A DNA stretch of 64,000 nucleotides, taken from assembly GCA_017745075.1 (NCBI GenBank), contig JAGIAD010000001.1, positions 561,291-625,290 of the forward strand. Reading direction: 5' to 3'. The notes below the pieces were generated by a model. The model had not been told where the DNA came from, searched no databases, and worked only from the letters and a program-made list of their open reading frames with translations. This DNA comes from Sphingobacteriaceae bacterium. GTDB lineage: Bacteria > Bacteroidota > Bacteroidia > Sphingobacteriales > Sphingobacteriaceae. The translations under genes were made by a program, and so were the position numbers. Below, piece by piece: positions 62,560-64,000 of this stretch; within the stretch, counting starts at the first letter, position 1, and each line of letters opens with the position of its first letter.

Positions 62560-64000
62560 ATGCAACTTACCAGGTTAGAAATTAAAGGTTTTAAGAGCTT
62601 TGGCGATAAAGTGACCATCAATTTTAATGAGGGCGTTACTGCTATTGTAGGTCCTAATGGTTGCGGAAAATCAAATGTTATCGATGCCATGCGCTGGGTT
62701 TTGGGCGAACAGAGTACCAAAGCCTTACGTTCTGAAAAAATGGAAAACATTATTTTCAATGGAACCAAAAACCGCAAGCAGGCACAACTTGCCGAGGTTT
62801 CGCTAAGCTTTGATAATACCAAGAACATCCTTCCTACCGCATACTCACAGGTAACCGTAACCCGTAAGCTTTATAGAAACGGCGATAGTGAATATCGTTT
62901 AAATGATGTTCAGTGCAGATTAAAAGACATTACCGACCTGTTTTTAGATACTGGAATCGGCTCAGATAGTTATTCGATCATCGAGCTCAAAATGGTTGAT
63001 GAGATCATTACCAATAAAGAACACAGCCGCCGTTCCTTATTTGAGGAAGCCTCCGGAATCTCGAAATACAAATTACGTAAAAAACAGACTTTCAACAAAT
63101 TAAAAGATACCGAAGCCGATTTAGAGCGTGTTGAAGATTTACTTTTCGAAATTGAAAAGAACCTTAAAACATTAGAAAACCAGGCCCGTAAAGCCGAACG
63201 TTATTATAAATTAAAAGAGCAGTACCGCGAATTGAGTGTACAATTGGCTACCCATCGTATTGCTTTTTTCCGTACCGATTTAAATGCTCTGGAAATACAG
63301 GAGCAAAATCAACAGGTCAACCGCACAGAGCTTAGTGCCAAAATTGATACCGGCGAAGTTGAACTGCAAAAACTTAAGCTTGCAAGCATCAGTCAGGAGA
63401 AAAACCTTTCTGTACAACAAAAAGCTACAAACGAGTTTATTTCCAAAATCAGGGCCTACGAAAGCGAGAAAAAAGTAAAAAACGAACAGATGCGCTTTTT
63501 ACAGGAAAAGGAAACACGTTTATCTGGCGAGCTCGAAAAAGATAAGAACCAGATTAACCACATTAAATACAATATCAAGCGTTTAAATGAGGAAATCGTA
63601 ACTGAAACAGAAGTATTTAACCGACTGGATTCTGACTTAAAACAATTAAAATCGACACTTGATACATTACGAGAACAGCAGCAGATTGAAAAAAACCGGA
63701 TCGATAACCTGATCAGATCGGTTAATGAGCTGCAGAACAGCGTATACCAGTCTCAAAAGGAAATAGACATCCTCAATATCCAAAAAGATGCCCTCGTACA
63801 GGAAAGCAACCGGAATGTTGATGATACCGAAACCAAGACTTTAGAATTAAAAGCATTTGACCATGCTTTGGCCGAGTTAGACATACAGGTTAGGGAAAAA
63901 CAGGCCAATATTAAAAACCTGACTGAAGCTGAAGAGCTCTTAAAGGAAAAATTGGCTGTTGCAGAAATAAACCTAAGTTCGAACAAGGAAAAACTGACGG
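62560..64000 (+). CDS. smc: Chromosome segregation protein SMC, 5' part
   Basis: The reading frame starts at ATG 62560 and is still open at the window end (480 codons). MQLTRLEIKGFKSFGDKVTI opens it, with Walker A GPNGCGKSN at 31-39 and an N-terminal ATPase head up to about 170 (including EASGISKYKLRKKQT). A long coiled coil begins after that (ELSVQLATHRIAFFRTDLNA in part, then Lys/Glu/Gln-rich helices). The hinge and C-terminal head lie beyond the window. SMC compacts and aligns the chromosome. It is about 220 bases after the pcrA-like gene. Confidence 0.93.
   Translation, partial: MQLTRLEIKGFKSFGDKVTINFNEGVTAIVGPNGCGKSNVIDAMRWVLGEQSTKALRSEKMENIIFNGTKNRKQAQLAEVSLSFDNTKNILPTAYSQVTVTRKLYRNGDSEYRLNDVQCRLKDITDLFLDTGIGSDSYSIIELKMVDEIITNKEHSRRSLFEEASGISKYKLRKKQTFNKLKDTEADLERVEDLLFEIEKNLKTLENQARKAERYYKLKEQYRELSVQLATHRIAFFRTDLNALEIQEQNQQVNRTELSAKIDTGEVELQKLKLASISQEKNLSVQQKATNEFISKIRAYESEKKVKNEQMRFLQEKETRLSGELEKDKNQINHIKYNIKRLNEEIVTETEVFNRLDSDLKQLKSTLDTLREQQQIEKNRIDNLIRSVNELQNSVYQSQKEIDILNIQKDALVQESNRNVDDTETKTLELKAFDHALAELDIQVREKQANIKNLTEAEELLKEKLAVAEINLSSNKEKLT

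Overview
The window looks like a chromosomal segment of a Bacteroidota bacterium, most probably a Pedobacter-like member of the Sphingobacteriaceae. The evidence is: two secreted proteins with C-terminal type IX secretion sorting domains (near 21.5 and 53.3 kb); many lipoproteins with a Cys soon after a short hydrophobic leader; several TAnnTTTG-type -7 promoter elements; and a housekeeping set (PyrE, ClpB, PcrA, SMC, NudK, SlyD) with Bacteroidota-style neighbours. I see no rRNA, tRNA, CRISPR array, prophage or insertion-sequence transposase. The accessory DNA is mostly intergenic palindromic and tandem repeats.

Layout. 0-9.4 kb: small membrane protein, two Nudix hydrolases, a coiled-coil membrane protein, a zinc alcohol dehydrogenase, a DeoR regulator divergent from nudK, an AraC regulator followed by a PEP-mutase-like enzyme and a SnoaL-like protein, then pyrE and an SRPBCC protein. 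A likely small RNA lies at 1.3 kb on the minus strand. 9.5-19.7 kb: GH78 alpha-L-rhamnosidase, clpB, an outer-membrane barrel gene followed by a secreted protein built of 22-residue repeats, an MFS exporter, an FMN reductase and a second small barrel with a sigma-54-like upstream sequence. 19.7-31.5 kb is protease-rich: an M28 lipoprotein, a T9SS-exported S8-like protease, two nearly identical M57 (HEIGH) lipoproteins on a 2.3-kb tandem duplication full of repeats, and an S9 dipeptidyl peptidase.

31.6-43.7 kb: twin polysaccharide-deacetylase lipoproteins, a DUF3298 lipoprotein, a GreA-like protein, a nitroreductase, an NTR-like/MORN secreted protein, an ABC-F protein with one canonical and one degenerate ATP site, a DUF4397 lipoprotein, an ECF-type sigma factor translationally coupled to a membrane protein with a barrel-like C-terminus, and tandem Uma2 genes. 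43.7-58.9 kb: a slyD / DUF255 thioredoxin operon, a dipeptide epimerase, a membrane-anchored GH25 lysozyme, an MFS protein, a GH43 glycosidase, an M20 dipeptidase, a T9SS SGNH hydrolase, a YdbS/YdbT pair, a qorB-like/HxlR divergent pair with a visible operator, and a DUF493 protein. 59-64 kb: a triplicated ~290-bp repeat, a pcrA-like helicase and the 5' part of smc.

The genes describe a heterotroph that exports proteases and glycosidases and recycles peptides and murein peptides. The best leads are the asymmetric ABC-F protein, the 2.3-kb metallopeptidase duplication with its repeat family, the 22-residue repeat protein, the candidate small RNA and the HxlR operator. I found no clear multi-gene defence or mobile system. 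All function calls come from reading sequence; no database search was run.
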